A stretch of DNA of 64,000 nucleotides. Origin: Rhypophila decipiens (taxonomy: Eukaryota; Ascomycota; Sordariomycetes; Sordariales; Naviculisporaceae). Below, piece after piece: positions 54,574 through 64,000 of the stretch; position 1 is the stretch's first letter; every line of letters begins with the position of its first letter. The translations under genes and the position numbers were made by a program. The stretch spans positions 22,099 to 86,098 of the forward strand of contig MU858212.1 of NCBI GenBank assembly GCA_033297075.1, written 5' to 3'. Under the pieces are notes generated by a model. The model ran no database searches. It was not told the DNA's origin and was given only the letters and a program-made list of their open reading frames with translations.

Positions 54574-57283
54574 TTAGACCTCATCCACGACCTCAACAAT
54601 CACTCTCCGAAATCCCGGCATCAGAGTCTCCACATGGGGACGGAAAAGCGTGATAGCGACCGTGCCGGCCTTGTAAGCGGCGAATACCAACTTCTGCCCA
54701 TTCCCACGCTCTTGCCGTCTCTGCTCGGTGCAAACAACGGCCGTTGGGTCCGACACGTTTACCACGATGTCTACCTCTGGGTTATCCTCCGTCGCGACAC
54801 CGTTTTTTATTAGTCCCTTGTCTCTACCATTCGGGATCCCTTCTTTCTGCGCCCAGGCATGACAATCGTCAACTGCATCAAACGGCTCAACCAGCAGGGT
54901 AAATACCCCACCCTTCCTGACTGTGACATAGGTCGCAAGTGGTGACACGGGCTTGCCATTCGACCCCTCCTCCTTGTCAACAACAGCCCGGACCGGACCC
55001 ACACCGCCGCGACGGACGTCCACCTCATCGTCCACTAGCGCCGAGGAAATGTGCTTATCCAGCCGGTTTGCCAAACCAAACACGAGCTCCTTGATGGTGT
55101 CGCGATTCTCGGGAGGTGTGAAGTTGTCATCGGACCGAAAACTGGCTGCCACGTTGCCGCGGACAAAGTAGACCATCCCGTTGCCGCCCTGCGATGACTG
55201 GAGGCAGGGGAGGTCACCTAGCTGATGAGCCGTTGGGGATTTAGACTTGGTACTGATAGTGCGGCCCAACAGCTCCATCAGTGATTCTGTGCTGTCACGC
55301 GCGACGCTCGTGCTGGAGTAGACTGTCAAGTTGAGGCTGAACTGGGCCGCCTCATCCTCTTGATCCTCGTCATGGTGTCGCAGGGCAAAGATCATCTCTA
55401 CCGATGTCCTGTCAAGGCTGGGTCGCATGTCGTGGTGGACCAGATGCGCCGAGTGATGCGGCCACGACTCGCAGCCAAGGCTCAGAATGGTCTTGGCTGA
55501 CAAAGAGGCGTTATTGTAGCGCTCGGGGACAGCGAGAGTATTAGTTGGTGCGGTGTCGAACTGCGGACCCAAGTAGGGAAAGTATGCGTCGATGAGGGGA
55601 TTCCCGCTGCCCCAGATGGGGGGTAGCATGTAGTTGGGAAAGTCAAAGTTGGTGCCGAATACACCGACCCGGGCTAGTCTGACTTCTGGGCTCATGTCTG
55701 CCGAAGATAAAGTATGTCAGTACAATGTGCCAGGAGAAAATTGTATTGACTGGGGTTGGCTGAGAACCTACAGCAGTCGCCGTTCTGCTGGCCGACGTCC
55801 CAGTCCAGCGCGTTCCCCTTCACCCTGCCGAGGTGCCGTACGGGCAAAATAAAGTTGGCTCCGTTGGCTGCGTAATTGTCATCCTTGTGGGCTGCCAGGT
55901 ACGCTGGCCTTGTCCTGCTACCATTCTCAGGGGCAGGGGGCAATCCGGGTGGGCCAAGAAGGCCGTGGGTTGCGTCGAGCACATAGCTGTCTTCACCCTG
56001 GCCAAAGTCGAGTCGGACCTCGATCCAAGTGTGGGCAATGAAACCCGTGCGCGTAACATCGTAGGGGTTTGCCACATTTGGATTGGCATTCCAGCTGGGG
56101 TTACCAGTGTTCCAGAATGGGTTGTTGCACTGCTGCGAGGTCTGCCCCTCTCCAAATAGCTGCCCCGGCTGGATGTATCCGGATGGGTACTGCACAACCC
56201 AGCGCGACTCAAAGATCTCGTTACCTGTGATGCCCAGGGCTACGGCGCAGCCCAGTTGTATGACGGCGGCGAGATCGTAGTCGTTGACATAGTGGTTGGC
56301 GGGAGGACGGATCCACTTGCTGAGGGCAAAGACACCGCCAAAAGGGCCCATGGAGTGTCCGCTGCCATCGGTGATGTATCGGCTCTGGAAACGGCCGCTG
56401 CCCGCCTCACCGTAGCTCCAGACGTAGTTGACCAACCTTCGGACGTAGAGGATCCTGAGTTGGTCTCGTGTCACGTTCAAGTTTTGGGCCAACTCCAACA
56501 TGTTGGGATACGACCATCGTTGGACAGGAACGGGGTAGCAGCCCTGGAAGTCGGTGAATGACTGTACAAGGGGGCCAGGGGGATATATGACTCCATTCCC
56601 GTTACCTGCTCCGTTCTTGGCCGGCCAAGCCACGAAGCTTAGCTCCATACGAGTCGGCATGACGGCTGGAATGGCGACAGAATTCGCTGCCGAAAGGGCG
56701 ACATATTAGTAATAAACAACTGCTAGTCCGTGGTGGGATACGCACCATCCATTGCATCACGAATTGTCCAGACCCAATCTCCGCTAGCGCGGAAAGGGAT
56801 GGCGAATTGGTAGTTATCGGTATTGGGATTCAAGTATCTCAATGCAGTAACAAAGCGGAACCCGGACAGGTGGACATCCATCGGCGGGCCACCAGGCTGG
56901 TTGGTGATGGTGAATGGGTCACCTTCCAGGACAGGGGTAAGGTTTCCATTCGAGTCCATCAGGTTACCGTAGACGACTCCTCGGTTTCCTTTCCAGGTTG
57001 GAGGAACTGTCCCGGAGAGGAGAATAGTTACAGTTAGTGGTAGCCGCCACTGGTTTGAGTACGCGGCCGGGAGACGGATAGTAACGGGAAAGAAAGACCC
57101 GTCAGTCGTCACCACTGGGTCTGGCTGGGCGGGATTAGCTACCTGCCAGATGGACAGGTTACCCAAGCCACCTGGAGGCGTGACGTGAACGCGATTCGAG
57201 TTGGTCGTGAAGACGCAAGGACCATTGACCGGATGATATGGCCCGGCAGTGATGTCCTGGACGGCTATCTGTAGAGTAGCCAT
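54574..57283 (-). CDS. Large protein with transglutaminase/cysteine-protease-like core
   Basis: Exons on the minus strand are 57283-56746, 56686-55772 and 55697-54574, giving 858 residues; the first intron has a perfect TACTAAT branch point. There is no signal peptide. Residues 1-180 are beta-rich (MATLQIAVQDITAGPYHPV; FRASGDWVWTIRDAMDG). The middle part has the order expected of a transglutaminase-like fold: Cys326 in DLAAVIQLGCAV at the start of a helix, His398 in RTGFIAHTWIEV, Asp417 in SYVLDATHG. The last 370 residues are unrecognised, with Cys and Asp-rich segments. The protein could be a peptidase, a transglutaminase-like cross-linker or a peptide N-glycanase-like enzyme. This is a fold-level inference. 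Confidence 0.72.
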
Positions 57284-58459
57284 GATTGAGCTGTGATGTC
57301 GGAGGACGGAATATGTGGACGGAATAATGGGATATGCTTAGATTCTGGTTCTTGATTGTTTGATGGACTAGCCGCGGCACTATGGTGGATAGCCAGGTCT
57401 TTATCCAAGTTGGGTCTTTGAGCAGAAATCGGCTTCCTTGTCTCGAGGAGAGGCTACACTTGAAGTTGCTCTGCAGGATAACAGCCGGAGATGCCATATT
57501 CAAAACGTCAAGTTCAGCAAGCCACAGACAATGGCGGGGTAAATCCTTTCCAGCTTTGGCATATCATATTGAAAGAAACAAGCTGAAGATGGTGCGGTCA
57601 GTGGAGGATCGCTATCCTCTACACTCAGTTGCCTCGCCATCAAGGTAACCGCTGCGGTTGCAGATTGCCCTTTCCGGAGAAATGGAGTTATCGTCGTTTG
57701 ACATGTTCCAGACAGCGTCGATAATCGTTATATTCTCCAAGCCATTTTGATGCAACGATAAGATTCTCAGCCAGCCCTCTGTTGACTTGGCGGTCGCAGA
57801 GCATCTATGCATATGCCGGCTTACTGCAGACTGACGGAGCTCAGCCCTCTCAATACCGGTAGGCTGCCAGTGGCTGCTTATCAAATATTATTTCCTGCAA
57901 GTGCGACACCATCAACCAGATATGAGCATCGGCCTCTCCTTCACCGACAAACTGAGCCGGCCACTGCTGGCTGTGGCTTTGTCGCTGGCGACCTGATAAG
58001 AGTCAAAGTTGGCCAGATGAGGCATTCCGGCTTGCATCGCCAAGCGCTGAATCGACTCTCAGCTCGCCTCTTGATACTTGATACTGCCATATGTCATGAA
58101 CTGTCGGAAAACCAGATTACTCGTGTTTCCTTCGATCCAGAGTCCAGTCCGTGATGTCTTGGATTGTCGACAGGAAAGCATGGGCGTCGGTAAGTGAGAG
58201 AGATACTTATCAATGCGCCAAACGGAAGACCTGGGAACTGGACCGAGCAGTCATTCAAGCCCATGAATGGGGAGTCCCGTAGTACCCACAGCCCAAGCCG
58301 GTGACTGACAGCAGGCATAAAAGGAAGCTCATACCCGCTTCAACTCCAACACAACATCATCATCAGCAGGCACCATCATCACAAGTCCATCCATCAATCA
58401 TATACACTCTTGTCTCTTGTACTTCAAGCAACAGCCCACAATCAACCCCATCACTCAAA
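57284..58459. other. Intergenic
   Basis: 1.2 kb of divergent promoter region between the transglutaminase-like gene and the 320-residue gene. ORFs have no domains. Nothing else seen. Confidence 0.4.
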
Positions 58460-59492
58460 ATGGCCACCAACTACAACATCACCATCATCAACACCTCGGG
58501 CGCCACGCAGAGCTACCTGCTCTTTGCCGTGGTCCCAAAGGTCAACGCCACATCAGGCGAGGTCTATACCAACGTCTTCATGGCGGCCCCTCCCATCATC
58601 TCCAAGCCCAACGGTTCCAGCCAGACCTACTTCAACATCACCCGCGAGTTCTACGCCATCTGCGGCACTTCGATCCGGAACCTCTCCGCCGGCGTGCAGG
58701 TCGGGACCAGCGACTATGAGCCCGTCGTCCTCGGAACCAACCAAAAGCCCGGGACGACCATGTCCTTCACTACCGCTGATGGAGCCCACTTCCCCATGCC
58801 TCCGCCTGCCGCTACCGCACCAAACGGCGGTTATACCATCGCCACGGATTCCAGCTTCAAGATTCCCAACCCCAGTAAGTTTCCATCAAATCCATTCCAT
58901 ATCAAGCCACACCAAACTGACAACCTGCACCTTTCAAAAAAAAGACAACACCTTCATCGGTCTAGGCGGGATGAACATGAACGGCAACGTCGTGCCCGTA
59001 GCCACCTTCCTCGCCGCCCCCTCAACAACCTACAACATCTACCCGGTAGTAAAGTACTACATCGCCACGGGGACATACTCCCCGGGCGAAATCATCAACG
59101 TGCAGTCCATCGGCGTGACCCAGCTCGTCGATTTCACGTCCAGCACCTACAATTCTGTGACGTACATGCAGCTCAATGATGGCACTTATCAGCTTGTTTC
59201 CCCCACTCAGGCCAAGGAGTACAAGCTGCTTAGGCTCAAGATGGAAAAGGCAAAGTTGCTGGGGTATGAACAAGATTTCAAAGAGGAAGAGGGGAAGGGT
59301 AGTACTCGTGGTGATAGTGGTGAGGGGGAACCGCTCGCTAGGGAGCTGCAAGATGTGTTTATGAAGATGCTCAGGTCTGTCGAGGCTACCGCCCATGGGA
59401 ATGGGAATGGACATGCTAATGGTAAGCCTGTCAAGGCCAGCAAGTTGGTTGCTGCTGCCAATGGTGGTGGGCTTGAGGAGGAGATTTTGTGA
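58460..59492 (+). CDS. Uncharacterised beta-rich fungal protein
   Basis: Exons 58460-58874 and 58945-59492 give 320 residues with an in-phase join. The N-terminus MATNYNITIINTSGATQSYLLFA has no signal peptide. The body alternates hydrophobic and polar residues with many Thr, Asn and Gly (VYTNVFMAAPPII, NTFIGLGGMNMNG, YYIATGTYSPGEIINVQSIGV), as in beta-sandwich proteins. After about residue 225 there is a helical, Lys/Glu-rich part and a Gly/Asn/His-rich low-complexity linker (HGNGNGHANG). It stands head to head with the transglutaminase-like gene. No family recognised. Confidence 0.7.
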
Positions 59493-60222
59493 GAGTTTGT
59501 GTTACTGGCAAGTCGGGTGAAATTGTAGTTTGAAGAGAAGATGAGGTGGGAGGAGGGGCTTTTTTTTGTCATCTTACTGTTTGGTAATATTTGCCTGCTG
59601 CGGTCGGTCGTTGTCTTGTTTCATAATTCTTTTTTGATTAGCTTATTGCAATAAAGTCACTCCTTTGGTCCGGATGAAGAGCCTGGTATACCAAAAAGGA
59701 AACCTCTAGGGCTCGTGACCTGGGAGTCTGGACACCCAATGCGGATTGGTGAGGGTTAGGGTTGTGTGTAAGGGGTGACAGTCCAGACATTATGACGGTC
59801 CGAATAACTATTCCGTAGTATAAGGTACCTGGTAGTCAGACTTTTAGGAATACCGTAACCAACAGGCCGTGGTTGGTAACACAAAATTCTGCATACATGA
59901 GGTCCGTGGACGTATATCGTAATGTACACTGTGATCGACGCATACGGAAGGTTGATACGGTCCATGCTTTTCCAGGGTGTTGGCAATTCAAGAAACATCG
60001 GATTGGTCATTGAGACCCCATGCTCATTTGATTGGTTTTATTGCACTTACCCCGCCGGGGGATTTGATGTTGGCTGACCGGATGACATGGCGGCTGGTCC
60101 AGCGTCAGAAAGGACAACACACGACAGATTGACGAGACGCAGAGTCGACCATTCCGGAACTTTGTCCGGCTCACTTCAGTTTTGCGACCAGAACGTGCAC
60201 TCTCACTTGCCAAAATCACAAC
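59493..60222. other. Intergenic with telomere-like word
   Basis: It contains AGGGTTAGGGTT at 59752-59763, about 460 bases before the next start codon. Otherwise nothing seen. Confidence 0.4.
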
Positions 60223-61061
60223 ATGCCAAACAGCGTCCGAGTCCCCCCGATCTACACGGACACGCCTTTGGCGTTGATCCCGACGCCAAAGTTTGAACTG
60301 GGCAGGGTATGTGAAGAACAGATCGCTGAGACCCCCATCAATACTAACACTGCTGCGTCTCTCGGATCCAGCAAGACCCATTCATCATCGAAGCCTCCCA
60401 CATGGCCCTGAGCCATAACGCCTTCATCCGCGGCTTCAACACCATATACCAACAAGCCCCTCGCATCGAGCGGCTGACCGACAAAGCCGACTTCGTAGCC
60501 TACTGTCTCGCCTGGGTCGACTGCATCGCAACGCACCACCAGTACGAAGAGACAGAACTGTTCCCCAACATCGACAAGGCAGCCGGAAAGACGGGGCTCA
60601 TGGACGGCGCGGTCCACGAGCACGAAGCCTTCCAAGGCGGGCTGGACAAGTTCAAGACGTACCTATTGGACAAGGGGGCTGGCGGCTTTTCCGCCGCAGA
60701 GCTGATCGGCATAATGAACGTGTTCAAGGACCCTCTATACCGCCATCTCAAGGCCGAGCCGCCTGCAATTGTGGCGCTTGCCAAATACAGCACCACGGAC
60801 AACCCGATCGATATACTGGGCATCGCCGACGTGGCGGGCAAGAAAAAGGTCAGCTTGGGGTTCATGTTCAACACCCTTCCCGTCTTTTTCCTGAACATGG
60901 AGACGGTCGAGTTTGAAGGTGGCATGTGGCATGGTGTTTTCCCGCCCCTCAAGGGCTTGGCGAGGGCGATAATGAACAAGGCCGTGCCCATGTGGCATTC
61001 TGGTCGGTGGAGGTTTGTCAGTTGTGATGCGGATGGCAGGGTTAAGCAGCTGGCTGTTTGA
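60223..61061 (+). CDS. Hemerythrin-like (HHE cation-binding) domain protein
   Basis: Exons 60223-60306 and 60372-61061 give 257 residues. The helical bundle shows the metal ligands expected of HHE domains: SHNAFIRGFNTIY, THHQYEETELFPNID, GAVHEHEAF, and a later PLYRHLKAEPPAIV. These supply His and Glu ligands for a di-iron site. The C-terminal part (FFLNMETVEFEGGMWHGVFPPL) is the usual extension of the fungal HHE proteins. Such proteins bind iron or oxygen and are linked to redox or metal stress; the exact role here is unknown. No signal peptide. Confidence 0.88.
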
Positions 61062-61842
61062 GGGTTTCCATCCACACCAGTCACATTGGACTTTGTTGTC
61101 TATTTACGAGGAGGAGTGTGAATGCGTGCAGGATGGCAGGGTCTTTGCTATATTACGGTTGCTACCTGTCAGTGGGAAATAACGGTTCCTAAGGCTCAGG
61201 TGTATGGGCGGCATCTCGAATATGATATTTTATTTGTTGGGGGCCTTCAGTATCAATTGGCCGTCGCGAATATGATGATGGATAAATTCTATCGCCACAC
61301 TTTTGTCGCGTCTGCAACTTCACTTTCGTCAGTGTTTTTTCTGATGCCCCCTTTATTAGCTGATTGTGTCGGGTCGTTATGTCCGGCTCTAGTTGTATCT
61401 CGGGATAGGATGGGCCTATGGATATTCTCGGCCCTTGTTGGTGAATTGCCACAAATTCCCGTTCCTGGTCTTATGGGGTCGCTAAGTAGCGTGATCCTTC
61501 ATTAGTGGGGCCCAGCGTGAACCAAGTGCAGAATATGCCCGCCATAAGGCTGTTCAGCTGGTAGTGCAAATCTGGGGTATCATTTTCTCCTCCTGGTCAT
61601 GAATAGCTCTTCTGGGCAGTCCCCAAAACCCTCTTAGAACCTGGAACTAGCAACGGAAGCAGTGGAGATGGCACTAAATGACCAAACCCCAACCGTGATA
61701 CGGATACGTAGCTGGATATAATTTGTAACATAAATAACCCGAACGCCTAAGTTATATAAAAAGCACCAAAACCTCTTCGTCGTCTTTCCGGCCTCTCTCT
61801 CTCTCTTTCGTTGCCATCCCCAGATCCTCCCTGACGATCGAG
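61062..61842. other. Intergenic
   Basis: 781 bases. The plus-strand ORF at 61122-61505 has no domain. A (CT)n-rich leader at about 61793-61808 precedes the lectin gene. Confidence 0.4.
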
Positions 61843-62453
61843 ATGCAGCTCTCTTCCATCATCCAGTCTCTCCTCGCTGTGGCCGTCATGGCCCCCTCAG
61901 TCCTCGCCACCCCGGTTGCCGTCTCCGAGTCTTCTTCGCTCGAGGAGCGGGGCAACATAATGAAGCGCAGCTATGTCGGCACATGCGAGGAGTGCACTTT
62001 GGGACATAATGGTTTCCTCAAATGCCAGTGCAAAAAGAAGGACGGAAAAAAGGTTTCCTCGACCCTTTATCTCAACGATTGTTTCGTCAACGTCGATGGC
62101 TTCGTTTACTGGAGGCGCGGGTATGCATTCTGCTTTTTCACCTTTCAGAGAACCAAGATATCATCAGTACTGACCCTCCTCGTCCTCCTTCCCAGTGGTA
62201 GTTTCCTCAGCAACTACTCATGCATTGTATGGGACTACTCCCACCCTATCATGTGGACTACGTGCAACACCAATACCAAGGGCATGTCCAGAGATACGAA
62301 AATAAACCTTGGTAAGTGCACGTTCTTGTCAGTTCGAACGCCCTGTAATGGGCCATCCTTGTTTGCGGGTTGAGTGCTAACACGGACTTACTTCACGCCT
62401 AAATAGATGAGAAGATCCACAACATCGATGGACAGCTCCAATGCCACGTTTAG
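61843..62453 (+). CDS. Secreted cyanovirin-N homologue (CVNH lectin)
   Basis: Exons 61843-62120, 62196-62311 and 62407-62453 give 146 residues; phases agree and the introns are 75 and 95 bases. The signal peptide is MQLSSIIQSLLAVAVMAPSVLA, followed by a propeptide-like stretch ending near EERGNIMKR. The mature domain shows the CVNH pattern: GTCEECTLGHNGFLKCQC, STLYLNDCFVNVDGFVYW, NYSC, then INLDEKIHNIDGQLQC. CVNH proteins bind high-mannose glycans; in fungi they occur singly or fused to other domains, with unclear roles such as defence or wall binding. The last exon is only 47 bases and could easily be missed. Confidence 0.85.
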
Positions 62454-63297
62454 GTACACCGTACGCGTTCAAGACAATGGGCTGGACTGGGTGAGACGAC
62501 ACTTGGGTTCAGTACCAGAGGTTGTGGCTAGGGATTGTCAAGTACACTTGTTGGGATAAACCTTTGCTTGGATTGACTAGTTGTCCGCAGTGGTCTGTCG
62601 CGGCTAGAAATACTACATCCCGTAATACCAACTCTCTTTCTTGTGTATGCTCCTTCCTCGCGACCTCGTACCATACAAAGAGTCATTCGAAGCTTAAATA
62701 GGCTTACTCCGTGAAAGTACTGTACCTTGCTCTAATCATCTCTTTCCGTTTAAGGCGCGATCCTCTTGTAGGTGGCATTATCAACAGAACACGTGATTTC
62801 GGCCGATTGGACGGTGCGCTTTCGTACCAAACTGAAGCGGCTGTGGGTGTAATACCCTGAGTCGTCCGCCGAGTCTCCTTATCTCCTGCACAGGAGACGC
62901 AAACCGCAAGCGGTTTGCCTAAAGAGCCTTGAGGAACGAATACAGATGTTGTAGCTCATAGTGAGACGGATGAAGATAGTATTGGTTAATGAACCTCGTT
63001 TGGATTCAAAGCACAAACATATTTTTGGTGGTAAATATAAATATATTCATGCATGATATGGTGAAAGTCAGCTATTGGTAGGTTACATTAGAGAGGGGTC
63101 CCGCGGTCCGAGGAAAGTTTCAATCCAGTGAACCTTATTCGGACTGCTGGAAGGGACGTCCCAATGGAGGCTGGGTCACAAGAACAGTGAACAAGATCAG
63201 AGAATGAGTGTATTTTAATGACATTGTGCAAGTAGAGGAAATAGAGTCAATCTGATATTCAAGTACATTTTCTGAAAGCTCATTTGGGTTATCCGGC
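62454..63297. other. Intergenic with two adjacent perfect hairpins
   Basis: 844 bases. It contains the tandem hairpins at 62882-62918 (listed separately). No coding gene supported. Confidence 0.5.
62882..62922. repeat. Two adjacent perfect palindromic hairpins followed by CTAA
   Basis: TCTCCTG-CA-CAGGAGA (62882-62897) is followed one base later by GCAAACCGC-AA-GCGGTTTGC (62899-62918) and then CTAA. Subterminal hairpins followed by CTRR are typical of Helitron 3' ends on the strand that reads CTRR. Here the CTAA is on the plus strand. Confidence 0.5.
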
Positions 63298-63981
63298 TTA
63301 TTCCAACTCATCAAACTTTCGGGGAGCATGGCGGTTGCGATGTGGTCGTGATGCACTGTCAGAGCTCAGTTGCAATGTTGATTTGATTGGGGAATGTTCG
63401 AGGTCGGCAGTAGTTGGTGGAGAAGGGGTACTAGATGGTACCTCTATTGTGTCTTCTGTGAGTGGCGGATTGAATTCAGCTTGCGTCTTCTCGGATGGGG
63501 TTATGTTGCTCAAAGATGTGGTGGTTTCAGCCACAGGTGTAGACATTCGTGGTTTCTTTGACGGTGTTGTTGAAGATGCCCGTCCGTCCCAACGTGACCT
63601 TTTCGAAGTTGGTGTTCCGGTCGGAGCTGACATCGTTGGCCCGGAGTTCAATCTCGGCAAGTAGGCGAGGTCGAGGATCCGGAGAGCTAGCCAATTGGTG
63701 TCTGCAGTGCGGCCGACCAATTTTGCGGTCACGCTGATGAAAGAACCAGACGGTGGGGTCTTGACCTTCTCCCAACGTTTGTTGGTTTCGAAGAAGCAGA
63801 CTGCCGAGAATTGAACTGGGGCGCCCTTCGAAGTGTCATAGACGGAGGTTTTGACAGTGAAGCAACGGGACTCGGAAGGATCCGTTGAGCTGTTGTCGCC
63901 GGAATGTACCGAACCGATAATGGATACCATCGGGCACCATTTTTCTGGCAGGTGCTGGCGGTACTGTTCGAAATTGGACAC
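63298..63981 (-). CDS. OB-fold-like ORF of a type found with fungal Helitrons
   Basis: A 227-residue frame on the minus strand, starting 19 bases from the window edge, so the gene may extend beyond. The first 110 residues (MSNFEQYRQHLPEKWCPMVSIIG; FTVKTSVYDTSKGAPVQFSAVCFFE; FISVTAKLVGRT; NWLALRILDLAYLP) look like a single OB-fold. I remember this as an accessory ORF near Helitron helicase genes in filamentous fungi, but cannot check it here. The rest is low-complexity (Ser/Thr/Pro) with a basic RSRWDGR/KKPRM patch and a basic end. It may bind single-stranded DNA. Confidence 0.6.
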   Translation of the reverse strand: MSNFEQYRQHLPEKWCPMVSIIGSVHSGDNSSTDPSESRCFTVKTSVYDTSKGAPVQFSAVCFFETNKRWEKVKTPPSGSFISVTAKLVGRTADTNWLALRILDLAYLPRLNSGPTMSAPTGTPTSKRSRWDGRASSTTPSKKPRMSTPVAETTTSLSNITPSEKTQAEFNPPLTEDTIEVPSSTPSPPTTADLEHSPIKSTLQLSSDSASRPHRNRHAPRKFDELE

Positions 63982-64000
63982 ATCGCCTGGGTGTCTATAT

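Noticed and set aside
61122..61505. Plus-strand ORF with hydrophobic stretches
   Set aside because: No signal peptide, domain or splice context; likely chance in an intergenic stretch.

Overview
The window is nuclear DNA of a filamentous ascomycete (Pezizomycotina). The evidence is: short GT-AG introns of about 45-140 bases with CTAAC/CTGAC-like branch points; genes on both strands without operons; HET-domain, NWD and ankyrin NLR-type genes; many small secreted cysteine-rich proteins; and a GUF1/mitochondrial EF4 gene. I cannot name the species. Exon boundaries were inferred by hand from splice motifs, phase and open frame.

Layout. 1-19 kb is a run of secreted or surface proteins: a partial secretory protein, an aspzincin-like metallopeptidase, a secreted HD hydratase-like protein, several cysteine-rich proteins, one-pass membrane proteins, and a 571-residue protein made of three repeats. 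Two decayed immune-type genes lie among them (a HET relic at 4.6-5.6 kb and an NWD/WD40 relic at 9.7-10.1 kb). 19.8-26.7 kb holds a PQQ sugar dehydrogenase, GUF1, an intact HET gene with a C-terminal membrane anchor, and a small secreted protein. 27.8-38.6 kb is the most striking part: an ankyrin-subtilase protein, an unrecognised 338-residue protein and, divergently, a 1820-residue NLR-like protein (hydrolase-like, NACHT-like, ankyrin repeats, ZZ finger) whose catalytic serine and P-loop lysine appear to be missing.

39.6-45.2 kb holds an eight-cysteine secreted peptide, a small conserved-looking protein, a leucine-carboxyl-methyltransferase-family enzyme, an unknown protein and a bZIP factor. 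45.8-50.4 kb holds two broken genes, a CHR-family chromate-type transporter and a HET protein with two WW-like modules. Their nonsense codons are all TAG/TAA where Gln codons would fit, which is what CpA-to-TpA (RIP-like) mutation gives. 50.6-64 kb holds a secreted DUF3237 protein, a coiled-coil protein with a C2H2-like end, a 22-bp minisatellite, an 858-residue transglutaminase-fold-like protein, an unknown 320-residue protein, a hemerythrin-like protein, a secreted cyanovirin-N homologue and, at the edge, an OB-fold-like ORF of the sort seen near fungal Helitrons.

Taken together this reads as an accessory region: secreted proteins mixed with intact and decaying self/non-self recognition genes, plus repeats and signs of point-mutation decay. 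The three-gene block at 27.8-38.6 kb is my best candidate for an undescribed system.
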